From Paracidovorax avenae (lineage in GTDB: Bacteria > Pseudomonadota > Gammaproteobacteria > Burkholderiales > Burkholderiaceae_C), in the NCBI RefSeq assembly GCF_040892545.1, contig NZ_CP156079.1, positions 4,685,501 to 4,749,500 on the forward strand: a stretch of DNA of 64,000 nucleotides, in the 5' to 3' direction. The notes beneath the pieces were generated by a model. It was not told the DNA's origin. It ran no database searches and saw only the letters and a list, made by a program, of their open reading frames with translations. The position numbers were made by a program, and so were the translations under genes. Shown piece after piece: positions 19,906-29,056 of this stretch. How positions within the stretch are numbered: position 1 is the stretch's first letter; every line of letters begins with the position of its first letter.

Positions 19906-21033
19906 ATGACATCTCTCACGATGACTGAACGCTATATCGGACTCATGTCGGGCACTTCGCTCGACGGGGTGGATGGGGCGCTGGTCGCATTCGAGGAGGG
20001 AGCGCCGCTGCGGGTCGAGGGTTTTGCGTCGGCGCCGCTGCCCGATGCGCTCAAGGCCGAGCTGCTGGCGCTCAACGCCAGCGGTGCGGACGAGCTGCAC
20101 CGCGCTGCGCTGGCGGCCAATGCGCTGACAGGCGTCTATGCCGAGGTGGTCCAGCGGCTGCTGCAGGCCGCACGACTCGGTCCGGCCGATGTGCAGGCCA
20201 TCGGCGCGCATGGCCAGACCGTGCGGCACCGCCCTGGCCTCTTCGACGGCACCGGCTACACCCTGCAGCTCAACAGCCCGGCCCTGCTGGCAGAGCGCAC
20301 CGGCATCGCCGTGGTAGCCGACTTCCGCAGCCGCGACGTGGCTGCGGGCGGCCAGGGCGCGCCGCTGGCGCCGGCCTTCCACCAGGCCGTGTTCGGCCGG
20401 CCGGACACCACCGTGTGCGTGCTGAACATCGGCGGCATCGCCAACCTCAGCGTCCTCGTCACGCAGGGCGGGGTCCTGGGTTTCGACTGCGGTCCGGGCA
20501 ACGCGCTGATGGACCACTGGTGCGTTCTCCACACCGGCCAGCCCTACGATGCCGACGGCGCCTGGGCCGCACAGGGCAGCGTACAGCCCGCATTGCTGGA
20601 ACGCCTGATGTCGGAACCCTACCTGCACCAGTCTCCGCCCAAGAGCACGGGACGCGACCTGTTCAACGCGGCCTGGCTGCAGGCCCATCTTCAGGCACTG
20701 CCCGCCCTGCCTCCCCGGGATGTGCAGGCCACGCTCACCGAATTGACGGCCCGCACCTGCGCGGCAGCCATGGAAAGCCATGGCCGGGGCGGGCGGCAGC
20801 TCGCCGTGTGCGGCGGCGGCGCCCGCAACGGCCTGCTGATGCGCCGGCTGGCCGCATTGCTGCCCGGGGTCGAAGTGCAGACGACGGACGCATTCGGCCT
20901 GCCGCCACAGCAGGTCGAAGCCGCCGCGTTCGCCTGGCTGGCCCACCGCGCCCTGCACCGCCTGCCCGGCAACCTGCCCCAGGTGACGGGGGCCGCCGGC
21001 CCCCGCGTGCTCGGCGCCCTCTACCCCGCCTGA
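19906..21033 (+). CDS. anmK: anhydro-N-acetylmuramic acid kinase
   Basis: 375 residues from MTSLTMTERYIG, or 370 from the second ATG at 19921. AnmK opens and phosphorylates 1,6-anhydro-MurNAc to MurNAc-6-P in wall recycling. The sugar-kinase/ASKHA motifs are visible: GLMSGTSLDGVDGAL at the N-terminus, IGAHGQTVRHRP, VLNIGGIANLSVL, the phosphate loop GFDCGPGNALMDHW and CGGGARNGLLMRRL. It follows the M23 peptidase on the same strand with repeat copy A between them. The assignment is secure. Confidence 0.95.
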   Translation: MTSLTMTERYIGLMSGTSLDGVDGALVAFEEGAPLRVEGFASAPLPDALKAELLALNASGADELHRAALAANALTGVYAEVVQRLLQAARLGPADVQAIGAHGQTVRHRPGLFDGTGYTLQLNSPALLAERTGIAVVADFRSRDVAAGGQGAPLAPAFHQAVFGRPDTTVCVLNIGGIANLSVLVTQGGVLGFDCGPGNALMDHWCVLHTGQPYDADGAWAAQGSVQPALLERLMSEPYLHQSPPKSTGRDLFNAAWLQAHLQALPALPPRDVQATLTELTARTCAAAMESHGRGGRQLAVCGGGARNGLLMRRLAALLPGVEVQTTDAFGLPPQQVEAAAFAWLAHRALHRLPGNLPQVTGAAGPRVLGALYPA

Positions 21034-21055
21034 GGCCCGGCCCTGGCGCCTTCCG

Positions 21056-22504
21056 TCAACCCTGGCCCGACACCTCGGGCCCCTCGCGGGGCGGTGTGCG
21101 CGCCTCCCGCGGCAGCTGCCAGAACACGGCCGCCGAAACGATGGTGATGAAACCCACCGTCAGGAAAGTGGACTGGAAGGCGTGCAGCACCGCGCCGGGC
21201 ACCTCGGCACCACCGTACGCCTGGCTCCACTCCGAGAGGACCGCGCCCGCCACCGCCACGCCCAGGCTCATCGCCAGCATCTGCACCATCGACAGCAGGC
21301 CGTTGCCGCTGCTGGCGCTGGCGCCGTCCAGGTCCTTGAGGGTGATGGTGTTCATCGCCGAGAACTGCAGCGAGTTGACGGCGCCGAAGGCCGCCAGCTG
21401 CAGCACCTGCCACGCCAGCGGCCAGCCGGGCTCGCGCAGCGCGAAGCTGGCCATCAGCATCCCCAGCAGCGCGGTGTTGGCGACCAGGATGTTCCGGTAG
21501 CCACACCGGCGGATCAGGGGCGTCGCCACCCGCTTGATGGCCATGCCCGCGAGGGCCGCGGGCAGCATCATCATGCCGGCATGCATGGGCGAGTATCCCA
21601 GCAGCAACTGCAGCGACACCGGAATCAGGAAAGGCATGGCCCCGCTGCCGAGCCGGCAGAACAGGTTGCCCAGCAGCCCGACCGACAGCGTCCGCACGCG
21701 GAACAGGTGCGGAGAATAGAGCGGCCGCTCGTGCCGCGCGGCGTGCAGCCAATACACGACCAGCGCCACCAGGCCGCCCACGCCCAGCGCCGCCGCCCCG
21801 CCGCGTCCCACCACGCCCGCGGCTTCGATGGACAGCGAGATGGACACCATGCCGAAGGCCAGCAGCACATAGCCCGCCACGTCGAAGGGATCGGGCCGCT
21901 CTGCCCGCAGCACGGGCATGAACCGGGCTGCCGCCAGCAGGCCGATCAGGCCCACCGGCAGGTTGATGAGGAACACCCAGTGCCAGGACGCGCTCTGCAC
22001 CAGCCAGCCGCCCAGCGTGGGCCCCAGCAGGGGCCCGATGAGCCCGGGAATGGCGACGAAGCTCATCGCCTCCAGGAATTCACCCCGCGGGAACGTGCGC
22101 AGCACCGCCAGGCGCCCCACTGGCAACAGCAGTGCGCCGCCCAGCCCCTGCAGCACGCGCGACGCCACCAGTTCCCCCAGGTGGCGCGATGCCGCGCAGG
22201 CCAGCGAGCCGAGCGAGAAGACGGCGATGGCGAACAGGAACACCGTGCGGGTGCCGAACCGGTCCGCCAGCCAGCCCGAGGCCGGGATCAACATGGCCAT
22301 GGTCAGCGAATACGCGACGATCACCGACTGCATCCGCAACGGGCTCTCGCCGAGGCTCGCCGCCATCGCCGGCAGGGCCGTATTGACGATGGTCGCGTCC
22401 AGCGTCTGCATGAAAAAACCCACCGCCACGATCCACAGCAGGATGCGGCGGTCCGGGGAAGGGCCTGGCGGAAGGGACGATTCGGATACGGCGCTGTGGG
22501 ACAT
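21056..22504 (-). CDS. DHA2-family MFS exporter (MdtD/EmrB type)
   Basis: 482 residues with about fourteen hydrophobic helices, as in drug:H+ antiporter family 2. Motif D1 LDATIVNTALPAMAASLG is in helix 1, motif A GWLADRFGTRTVFLF between helices 2 and 3, and motif C GPLLGPTLGGWLV in helix 5. This build is typical of MdtD/HsrA-like exporters. The substrate cannot be read from sequence. It lies 75 bases downstream of erpA, behind a good terminator, so it has its own promoter or low read-through. Convergent with anmK. Confidence 0.88.
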   Translation of the reverse strand: MSHSAVSESSLPPGPSPDRRILLWIVAVGFFMQTLDATIVNTALPAMAASLGESPLRMQSVIVAYSLTMAMLIPASGWLADRFGTRTVFLFAIAVFSLGSLACAASRHLGELVASRVLQGLGGALLLPVGRLAVLRTFPRGEFLEAMSFVAIPGLIGPLLGPTLGGWLVQSASWHWVFLINLPVGLIGLLAAARFMPVLRAERPDPFDVAGYVLLAFGMVSISLSIEAAGVVGRGGAAALGVGGLVALVVYWLHAARHERPLYSPHLFRVRTLSVGLLGNLFCRLGSGAMPFLIPVSLQLLLGYSPMHAGMMMLPAALAGMAIKRVATPLIRRCGYRNILVANTALLGMLMASFALREPGWPLAWQVLQLAAFGAVNSLQFSAMNTITLKDLDGASASSGNGLLSMVQMLAMSLGVAVAGAVLSEWSQAYGGAEVPGAVLHAFQSTFLTVGFITIVSAAVFWQLPREARTPPREGPEVSGQG

Positions 22505-22537
22505 GGGGGCAGGCGTCTGGCAGGAACAGGCAGGAAC

Positions 22538-22561
22538 AAAAAAGCCGCCCTGGGGCGGCTT
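22538..22561 (-). terminator. intrinsic terminator after erpA
   Basis: Perfect 8-base stem AAGCCGCC/GGCGGCTT with a four-base loop; six A on the plus strand give a U-tract in the erpA direction. Located 19 bases past the erpA stop. Confidence 0.85.
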
Positions 22562-22579
22562 GCTGTCACCGGGATGGCG

Positions 22580-22945
22580 TCAGACCGAGAAGCTCGATCC
22601 GCATCCGCAGGTGGTGGTGGCGTTCGGGTTCTTGATGACGAACTGGGCGCCCTGCAGGTCTTCCTTGTAGTCGATCTCGGCGCCCACGAGGTACTGGTAG
22701 CTCATGGCATCGATCAGCAGCGAGACGCCATTCTTCGTCATGGTGGTGTCGTCCTCGTTCGTGATCTCGTCGAACGTGAAGCCGTACTGGAAACCCGAGC
22801 AGCCGCCGCCCTGCACGAAGACGCGCAGCTTCAGGTCGGGGTTGCCCTCCTCGGCGATCAGGTCGGCCACCTTGGCGGCTGCACTGTCGGTGAAGACGAT
22901 GGGGGCGGGCATTTCGGTCTGGATGTTCTCGGCTACTGCGCTCAT
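22580..22945 (-). CDS. erpA: iron-sulfur cluster insertion protein ErpA
   Basis: 121 residues. A-type carrier that passes 4Fe-4S clusters to apo-proteins, including those of isoprenoid synthesis. The three cluster cysteines are present: one in [13 protein letters not shown] and two in [12 protein letters not shown] at the C-terminus. [16 protein letters not shown] is typical. It is followed by its own terminator. The cluster DUF6776-bactofilin-erpA on one strand recurs in related genera as far as I recall, so a co-transcript from 24159 is possible. Confidence 0.95.
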   Translation of the reverse strand: MSAVAENIQTEMPAPIVFTDSAAAKVADLIAEEGNPDLKLRVFVQGGGCSGFQYGFTFDEITNEDDTTMTKNGVSLLIDAMSYQYLVGAEIDYKEDLQGAQFVIKNPNATTTCGCGSSFSV

Positions 22946-23009
22946 GGGGTGTCTCCGGCTGAGGGGAGGAATGGTCTCCGATGGTACTGCAATGGCATTT
23001 TCGCGACGT

Positions 23010-23411
23010 TCAGCCCGCTTTTGACGCCAATTTGAGTGTGGGCTTTTCCTCGATGAGCACCGTGGTCGGGCTCATCTGCCCGGAGATGGTGGCCCCCTGG
23101 TGCATTTCCAGCGCCTTGTAATGCACGTTGCCGGTGATGCGCGCCTTGGGCTGCAGTTCGAGCAGCTCGCCCGCATGCACCGGCCCGACCACCGTGCCGT
23201 TGATGATCACGTGGGCGGCATGCACGGCTCCTTCCACGCGGGCCGATTCCGACACCACCAGGATGGTGGCGTGCTCGCCATCCTGCGCGCGCACGTCGCC
23301 GGCCACCTCGCCGTCGATGCGCAGGCCTTCGGCGAACACGACCTCGCCGTTGATGCGGGTGCCATGCGCGATGAGGCTCTTGATGGGGGGCTGCTTCTTG
23401 CGGGAAAACAT
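23010..23411 (-). CDS. bactofilin (polymer-forming cytoskeletal protein)
   Basis: 133 residues from [11 protein letters not shown] at 23411, with a strong AAGGAGG ribosome site that decides the start over an upstream frame. Bactofilins form nucleotide-free filaments by stacking a right-handed beta-helix. The repeated pattern is visible in [40 protein letters not shown] and [22 protein letters not shown]. The basic N-terminal tail could attach it to the membrane. Partners in other bacteria are M23 peptidases and DUF6776-like proteins; the gene for the latter is directly upstream. A second bactofilin is at 52892-53452. Confidence 0.92.
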   Translation of the reverse strand: MFSRKKQPPIKSLIAHGTRINGEVVFAEGLRIDGEVAGDVRAQDGEHATILVVSESARVEGAVHAAHVIINGTVVGPVHAGELLELQPKARITGNVHYKALEMHQGATISGQMSPTTVLIEEKPTLKLASKAG

Positions 23412-23448
23412 GGTGAAACCTCCTTGGCGGGACGGCCGCGCGCCGGCG

Positions 23449-24159
23449 TCACTGCATCGAGAACTGGTGGGCGGCCCGGACCGCACTGCCCTCCAGGACC
23501 CGCGCGGTCACGGTTTTTACCACGGCGCCGGACGGAATTTCCGACACCCCCTCCACGCGGCGGTAATGCTCGAACTGCAGCGCCTGGCCCCCTCCGGGCA
23601 GCGGCTGCGTCCAGGGCTTGCCGTCCCGCACCCCCTCCACCAGCAGCTCCAGCCGCCCCTTGAAGGCGGGTGCATTGCGCACCGGCTGGATCACCAGCAC
23701 CTGCCAGCGCAGCTGGCCCGCGCCCATGGTTTCGGCCTGCAGCCCCCGGATGCTCACGCCATCGGCCCTGCCTGCGGGAATGAGCTTCTCGAAGAAGCCG
23801 AGATCGTCGCGCAGCGTGCGGTTGTCGGCTTCCAGCTGCCGCATGCGCGCCATCACACGCTCCAGCGCAGCGCGCTCGGCAGTGAGCAGGGAACCCTCGG
23901 CGCTGGTGGCCTCGTCGCGCACACGGGTCTCCTCGCGCAACCGCGACACCTCCTCGCGCAACCGCACCAGTTCGTCCCTCGAGCGCGAATCCAGCCCGGC
24001 GATGCTCTTGCCGAACTCGAAGGCCCACAGGGCAATGGCCCCGCACAGGCCGAAGAACACGGCCAGCAGGATCCAGCGCAGGGGCCAGGGCATGGCGTTG
24101 CGGATCGCCACCCGCGGAGCGCTCACGGTCAGCCTGCGCCGCAGCAGCTTGAGTCGCAT
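23449..24159 (-). CDS. DUF6776 family membrane-anchored coiled-coil protein
   Basis: 236 residues. One membrane helix near residues 28-46 (WILLAVFFGLCGAIALWAF) is followed by a coiled coil of about seventy residues rich in Arg and Glu (SRSRDELVRLREEVSRLREE ... RMRQLEADNRTLRDDL) and a periplasmic beta-rich domain (GQLRWQVLVIQPVRN). This is the profile of DUF6776, which neighbours bactofilin genes in Burkholderiales. A role as a periplasmic or membrane partner of the bactofilin is inferred from linkage. It heads the bactofilin-erpA group, 37 bases upstream of the bactofilin start. Confidence 0.78.
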   Translation of the reverse strand: MRLKLLRRRLTVSAPRVAIRNAMPWPLRWILLAVFFGLCGAIALWAFEFGKSIAGLDSRSRDELVRLREEVSRLREETRVRDEATSAEGSLLTAERAALERVMARMRQLEADNRTLRDDLGFFEKLIPAGRADGVSIRGLQAETMGAGQLRWQVLVIQPVRNAPAFKGRLELLVEGVRDGKPWTQPLPGGGQALQFEHYRRVEGVSEIPSGAVVKTVTARVLEGSAVRAAHQFSMQ

Positions 24160-24195
24160 GCGTCAACCCTCCTTCAAAAAGCGTTCGCCCAATGC

Positions 24196-24222
24196 AAAAA
24201 ACCGCCAATGATGGCGGTTTTT
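24196..24222 (-). terminator. bidirectional-looking terminator after rpsI
   Basis: Stem CCGCCA/TGGCGG with four-base loop, flanked by six A and five T, so it could stop transcription in either direction. It lies 57 bases past the rpsI stop and just upstream of the DUF6776 gene. Confidence 0.85.
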
Positions 24223-24278
24223 CGTGGCCGGAAGCGCTCCACAGGAGAACCTCGCGGCCGGGTGCAGCGCACCGAAGA

Positions 24279-24671
24279 TCAGCGCTTCGAGAACTGCTTG
24301 GCGCGGCGTGCGGAGTGCAGGCCGACCTTCTTGCGCTCGACTTCACGGGCATCGCGGGTCACGAAGCCGGCCTGGCTCAGTGCGGACTTCAGCGTTGCAT
24401 CGTAGTCGATCAGGGCGCGGGTGATGCCGTGGCGGGTGGCGCCGGCCTGGCCGGACTCACCGCCGCCGTGCACGTTGACCTGGATGTCGAAGGTCTCGAC
24501 ATGGTTGGTCAGCACGAGCGGCTGCTTGGCGATCATGATGGAGGTTTCGCGGCCGAAATACTGCTGAATGTCCTTGCCATTCACCGTGATCTTGCCGGAA
24601 CCCTTCTTCAGAAACACGCGGGCGACGCTGGACTTGCGACGGCCGGTGCCATTGTTCCATTCACCAATCAT
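24279..24671 (-). CDS. rpsI: 30S ribosomal protein S9
   Basis: 130 residues, standard length. Small-subunit protein whose C-terminal tail reaches the P-site tRNA. Conserved [14 protein letters not shown] near the N-terminus, [19 protein letters not shown] in the middle and the basic tail [14 protein letters not shown] at the end. It follows rplM by nine bases, the universal rplM-rpsI order, and is closed by the terminator at 24196. Confidence 0.98.
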   Translation of the reverse strand: MIGEWNNGTGRRKSSVARVFLKKGSGKITVNGKDIQQYFGRETSIMIAKQPLVLTNHVETFDIQVNVHGGGESGQAGATRHGITRALIDYDATLKSALSQAGFVTRDAREVERKKVGLHSARRAKQFSKR

Positions 24672-24680
24672 GTCGGCTCC

Positions 24681-25109
24681 TTAGATTTCCAGCGCCTTGG
24701 GCTGCTGAGCGGTGTGCGGATGTTCCGCACCGCCGTAGACCTTGAGCTTCTTGATCATGGCGTAGCCCAGGGGGCCCTTGGGCAGCATGCCCTTGACGGC
24801 CTTCTCGAGTGCACGGCCGGGGTGCTTGGCCTGCAGGTCGCGGAAGTTCGTCGCCGTGATGCCACCGGGATAGCCGGAGTGGCGGTAGTACACCTTGTCC
24901 AGGGACTTGGTGCCGGTGACCTTGAGCTTCGAGGCGTTGATGATGACGATGAAATCGCCGGTATCGACGTGAGGCGTGTAAATGGCCTTGTGTTTGCCGC
25001 GCAGACGGAGAGCAACTTCGCTGGCTACTCGTCCGAGGACCTTGTCGGTCGCGTCAATCACAAACCACTCGTGCACGACCTCAGCGGGCTTTGCGCTGAA
25101 AGTGGACAT
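24681..25109 (-). CDS. rplM: 50S ribosomal protein L13
   Basis: 142 residues from [12 protein letters not shown]. Early-assembling large-subunit protein. Conserved motifs include [37 protein letters not shown] and [20 protein letters not shown] purine-rich AAGAGA sits before the ATG. First gene of the rplM-rpsI operon with a promoter at about 25236-25265 and a leader long enough for feedback control. Confidence 0.98.
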
Positions 25110-25235
25110 GAGTTTCTCTTGCATGTAAGAGGGTTTGGCGGTCCTTTTCCACGGTCGGTGCTTCTCTGGATGGAAGCCTCTTAGGTGGTGTCTTGCGCTC
25201 CGCCGCGGGACCAGGAATTCGCTGCGAAGCCCGCC

Positions 25236-25265
25236 ATTATACGAAATACCTGGGCAACGCCGCAA
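25236..25265 (-). promoter_or_regulatory. rplM: rplM-rpsI promoter
   Basis: A perfect -10 TATAAT (complement of 25236-25241) lies 18 bases from a -35-like TTGCGG (complement of 25260-25265). It predicts a leader of about 120 bases before rplM, which could hold an L13 or S9 feedback structure. No known leader motif was recognised. Confidence 0.65.
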
Positions 25266-25315
25266 ATCCCCCGAATCCGGTGCAGAAGTGCAGCCGGCCC
25301 CGGGCACCGCACGGC

Positions 25316-27259
25316 TCATTGGGGCTGCATCAGCCGGCGGCGCTCCTCGGCCTCCAGGCGGCGGCGGTTCTCCACGCACAGCGGGTGGTTCGCCACCGCG
25401 GGACGCTGGCATTCCTGGTGAATGCACATCGGCCGCGCCAGGAAGCCGGCGTCCGCGCACGCCTCGTCCGGGCCGATCACGCGCGGCGCAGGCTTCGGAG
25501 GTGCCGCAGGCACCGCAACCGCCAGGGATGCCGCGGGCATGGCGGGTGCGACCACCACGGTGGCCTCCGCTGCCTTGCGGGCGGGCGGGCGGTTGCGCGC
25601 GGAAGACGCGGCAGCCATGGCGGCGCCCGGCACCGAGGCCGCAGCGGACCGGGGGCCGGCCTGTGCCGCCCCATGCGGCGCGGGCTCCGGCGCTGCCGGT
25701 GTGGAGGATGCCGCCGGGACCGCAGCGACCGCCGCGGGCGGAGGCTCCACCGTTTCCGTGATGATTTCCTCTTCGGGCGTCCTCGGCACGGCCGTCGAAG
25801 CAGCCACGGTGGCCACCACCGGCTTGCCGTCGGTCGAACGTGCGGCCCACCACGCACCGCCGGCCGCCGACACGCCCAGCGCCACCACGGCGATGGCGGC
25901 CAGGGCCCACATGCGTGGCTTCCGGCCCGCCACGGGCGCGGCGATGGCCGCGCCTGCCGGCCCGGGCATGGCCGCGCCGTCCGGTCCGTGCGCGGCTGCG
26001 GACCCGAACCAGGAGTCACCGGCATCGGCGGTGCTGTCGAGGAAGACCGTGTCGCCCCCCGCAGCCGCCGCACGTGGCACGCGCTCAGGCTCGGCAGCGG
26101 GGGCGGGACTGCGGCGCAGCACCGTGGTGACCGCGGCCGGTTCGGGAACGAGCCCGGGCTCGGCCATGGGTTCGGGCTCCGGCAGGCCCGACATCGGCGC
26201 CGGCACGGATGTGATGTCGATCATCGGCACGGCCACCCCCGCTGCGCGGCGATCGGCGGGCTCGACCCAGATGTCGCCGAGTTCGGCGCGGAAGTCGAAT
26301 TGCTCCATGCCTTCCGGCGGTGCCGCCATCTCGAGGGTGCGCAGGAAGTCGTCGATGCTCTGCGGCCGGTCCTCCGGCTGCAACGCGAGTGCCTGCGAGA
26401 CCGCGGCGACGAAGGGCAGCGAGTACTCGACGCCGAACTGGCGCTTCACGGTCTTCGCGACACGGGAGAACGGCACCATCCGGTCGCGGATCGCGCGCAG
26501 GGTCGCAGGCAGCGGCGTGTCGTTGCACAGGCAGCCGTGCACGACGGCCCCCACGGAATACAGATCGCTCCAGGGGCCCTGGCGCAGGTCGTTGCCCTCG
26601 TCGTTGTACTGCTCGATCGGCGCGTAGTTGACCTTGAGCACCGCCGTGAGCCGGTGGGAATGGTCGGTGATGGCATGGCGGGCAGCGCCGAGGTCCAGCA
26701 GCACCGGCAGCCCCGAGTCCTGCAGGAAGATGTTGTCGGGCGAGATGTCGCGGTGCAGGGTCTGGCCCTCGTGCAGCACCCGCAGCGCACCCAGCACGGA
26801 CCAGAGCACCTTGCGCAGCCAGGCCTCGGGCGGCGGCGTGCGCATGTGGGCGCGCGCCTGCTTGAGCGTCATCCCCTGGTAGAGCGGCATCACCATGTAG
26901 GCAGTCTGGTTGGCCTCCCAGAAACGGAACACCTTCACCAGCGAGGGATGGTCGAACTGCGCAAGCAGCCGGGCCTCGGCCACGAAGGACGCGAGCCCCG
27001 CCTGGAACGACTGCTCGTGCGAGGAGGAACGCACCCAGAGCGACTGCCCCTGCGCACGTGCGGCCAGCGCCGTGGGCATGTACTCCTTGATGGCCACGAA
27101 CCGGAGCAGCGAATGGTCGAATGCCTTGTAGACCATGCCGAAGCCACCGACGCCGAGCAGCGAGACCACCTCGAATTCTCCGAGGCGGGATCCCGCGGGC
27201 AATGCGTCCACGTGATGGGCTTCGCTCTGGGGTTCGGTGGCGAGGGTGGGAGCGGACAT
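25316..27259 (-). CDS. membrane serine/threonine protein kinase with Cys-rich tail
   Basis: 647 residues from MSAPTLATE at 27259. Kinase domain about 27-315: glycine loop [10 protein letters not shown], Lys58 in VAIKEY, catalytic HRDISPDN (169-176) and metal site DLG (189-191) instead of DFG. A Pro/Ala-rich linker leads to one membrane helix at 451-473 ([18 protein letters not shown]), then a long Ala/Pro-rich periplasmic stretch. The last 48 residues carry four cysteines (601, 612, 617, 628) and a basic end. It is a PknB-like Hanks kinase without PASTA domains; such kinases in proteobacteria often serve type VI secretion or cell-wall control, but no such genes are adjacent. Divergent from rlmJ. 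Confidence 0.88.
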
Positions 27260-27448
27260 AGGGAAAAAGCAAAAATCCAGGGGGCCGGCACGGCACGGCG
27301 GTGTCTGCCGGAGCGGCCGATGGCCGCCATCATGCAGCAACCGGACCGCGGACGGGCAACAAAGCGCGTTCCCGGGCCTGGAAACTGCCGCGCCGCCCGG
27401 CCTCGCCCCGTCGGCGGACGCGGGCGGGGCTGGTTACCATCGGGGCCT

Positions 27449-28348
27449 ATGTTCAGCTATCGCCACGCCTTCCATGCGGGCAACCATGCCGACGTGCTCA
27501 AGCACACGGTATTGATCGCCACCCTGCAACACCTCACCCAGAAGGACGCCGCGCTCGCCGTGCTGGACACCCATGCCGGCGCGGGCCTCTTCCGGCTGGA
27601 CGGCGATTACGCGGCCACGAGCGGCGAGGCGGCCGACGGCATTCTCCGCCTCCTGCCCAAGGCGCTGCCCGAGGGCACCGAACTCGCCCCGGCGCTGCAG
27701 GCCTACGTGGACCTGGTGCAGGAATTCAATACCGGCCCGGCGGCAAAAGTCTATCCGGGCTCGCCCTTCATCGCCCACCGGTTGCTGCGCCCGCAGGACC
27801 GGCTGAAGCTGTTCGAGTTGCACCCCACCGACCTCCGCTCCCTGGCGGGCAACGTCGCGCAGCTCGACGCCGGGCGGCAGGTGGCAGTGCTGCACGAAGA
27901 CGGCTTCGAGGGCATCCGCAAGTTCCTGCCCCCGCCTTCCCGGAGGGGTTTCGTGCTCTGCGATCCCAGCTATGAAATCAAGAGCGACTATGGCAAGGTG
28001 CTGGACATGCTCGCAGAAGCGCTCAAGCGCTTCGCCACGGGCACCTATGCCATCTGGTACCCCATCATTCCGCGGCCCGAGGCCCACGACCTGCCTCGGC
28101 GGATGAAGACGCTCGCCACCCGTGCGGGCAAGCCCTGGCTGCATGCCACCCTGACCGTGAAATCCAGCAAGATGACCTCGGACGCGGACGGAACGCAGCG
28201 GCGCCCCGGCCTGCCCGCGAGCGGCATGTTCGTCGTGAATCCGCCCTACACGCTCAAGGCGGCGCTGCAGCCCGCCCTGCCCCAGATGGCGCAGTTGCTG
28301 GCCCAGGACGCGCAGCACGCCGCCCACAGCCTCGAATCGGGCGGCTGA
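27449..28348 (+). CDS. rlmJ: 23S rRNA (adenine2030-N6)-methyltransferase
   Basis: 299 residues. Conserved N-terminus MFSYRHAFHAGNHADVLKH and DTHAGAGLFRL (SAM site) identify RlmJ/YhiR. The catalytic motif IV usually written DPPY appears here as CDPSYEIKSDY. A later NPPYTLK stretch is also family-typical. It methylates A2030 of 23S rRNA and has also been linked to DNA uptake and use in gammaproteobacteria. It is convergent with the RlpA gene six bases away. Assignment is firm. Confidence 0.94.
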   Translation: MFSYRHAFHAGNHADVLKHTVLIATLQHLTQKDAALAVLDTHAGAGLFRLDGDYAATSGEAADGILRLLPKALPEGTELAPALQAYVDLVQEFNTGPAAKVYPGSPFIAHRLLRPQDRLKLFELHPTDLRSLAGNVAQLDAGRQVAVLHEDGFEGIRKFLPPPSRRGFVLCDPSYEIKSDYGKVLDMLAEALKRFATGTYAIWYPIIPRPEAHDLPRRMKTLATRAGKPWLHATLTVKSSKMTSDADGTQRRPGLPASGMFVVNPPYTLKAALQPALPQMAQLLAQDAQHAAHSLESGG

Positions 28349-28354
28349 GGCCGG

Positions 28355-29056
28355 TCACGGCGCCACCGGGTCGTCCCGGGAGCCGGGACAGGGTGCGTCC
28401 GGATCCGCGGGCGCCAGGCTGATCGCCACCGGCTTGATGCCCAGCCCCAACAGGCCGAGGGATTGCGCGGCCGCCCGGCTCAGGTCCACGATGCGTCCGG
28501 GCGAGTGGGGCCCCCGGTCGTTGATGCGCACCTGCACCGAGCGCCCCGTGACAAGGCTGCGGACACAGACGCGCGTGCCGAAGGGCAGCGTGCGGTGCGC
28601 TGCCGTGAAGTCGTTCATGTCGAACCGCTCGCCGCTGGCGGTGCGGCGGGCGTGGAAACGCGCGCCGTACCACGAGGCCATGCCTTCCTCGCCGAAGCCG
28701 GCCAGTTCCCCGTTCAGGTCGAGTCCCGTCCCCGAAGAGCGCTCGTCTTCCGGCACCTGCGGTTCCCGCGGCCGGTCGGCCGGCACGCGCTCCGGTGCCA
28801 CGGCGTCCTGGACAGGCGCGGGCGCCGGAGCCGGACTCCGGGACGGGCGCTTCGCCGGCCTGGCAGGCCGCTCCGCCGGGGCCTTGTCCTGCGCGGCAGG
28901 GGCCGGAGCCGGCAAGGGCGCAGCCGGAGCGGCGGAATCCCCGGGGGCGGGTGCGACCGCACAGGCGGCCACCAGGGCGCACAGCCCGAATACGGCCAGC
29001 CGGCCTCCGGAACGGCGCCAGTCAGCGCTGGCAGCGCGATGCAAAAACCTCTTCAA
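28355..29056 (-). CDS. rlpA: RlpA-like lipoprotein (septal lytic transglycosylase family)
   Basis: 233 residues using a TTG start at 29056; this start is uncertain and overlaps the upstream gene by 35 bases. A basic n-region and hydrophobic segment end in the lipobox LVAAC. A Pro/Ala-rich linker follows. The double-psi beta-barrel domain is clear: GMASWYGARFHARRTASGE, RTLPFGTRVCVRSL and VRINDRGPHSPGRIVDLS, with the acidic and His residues of the transglycosylase site. RlpA cuts glycan strands lacking peptide stems at the septum. There is no C-terminal SPOR domain, unlike E. coli RlpA, so septal targeting must differ. Confidence 0.85.
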   Translation of the reverse strand: MKRFLHRAASADWRRSGGRLAVFGLCALVAACAVAPAPGDSAAPAAPLPAPAPAAQDKAPAERPARPAKRPSRSPAPAPAPVQDAVAPERVPADRPREPQVPEDERSSGTGLDLNGELAGFGEEGMASWYGARFHARRTASGERFDMNDFTAAHRTLPFGTRVCVRSLVTGRSVQVRINDRGPHSPGRIVDLSRAAAQSLGLLGLGIKPVAISLAPADPDAPCPGSRDDPVAP

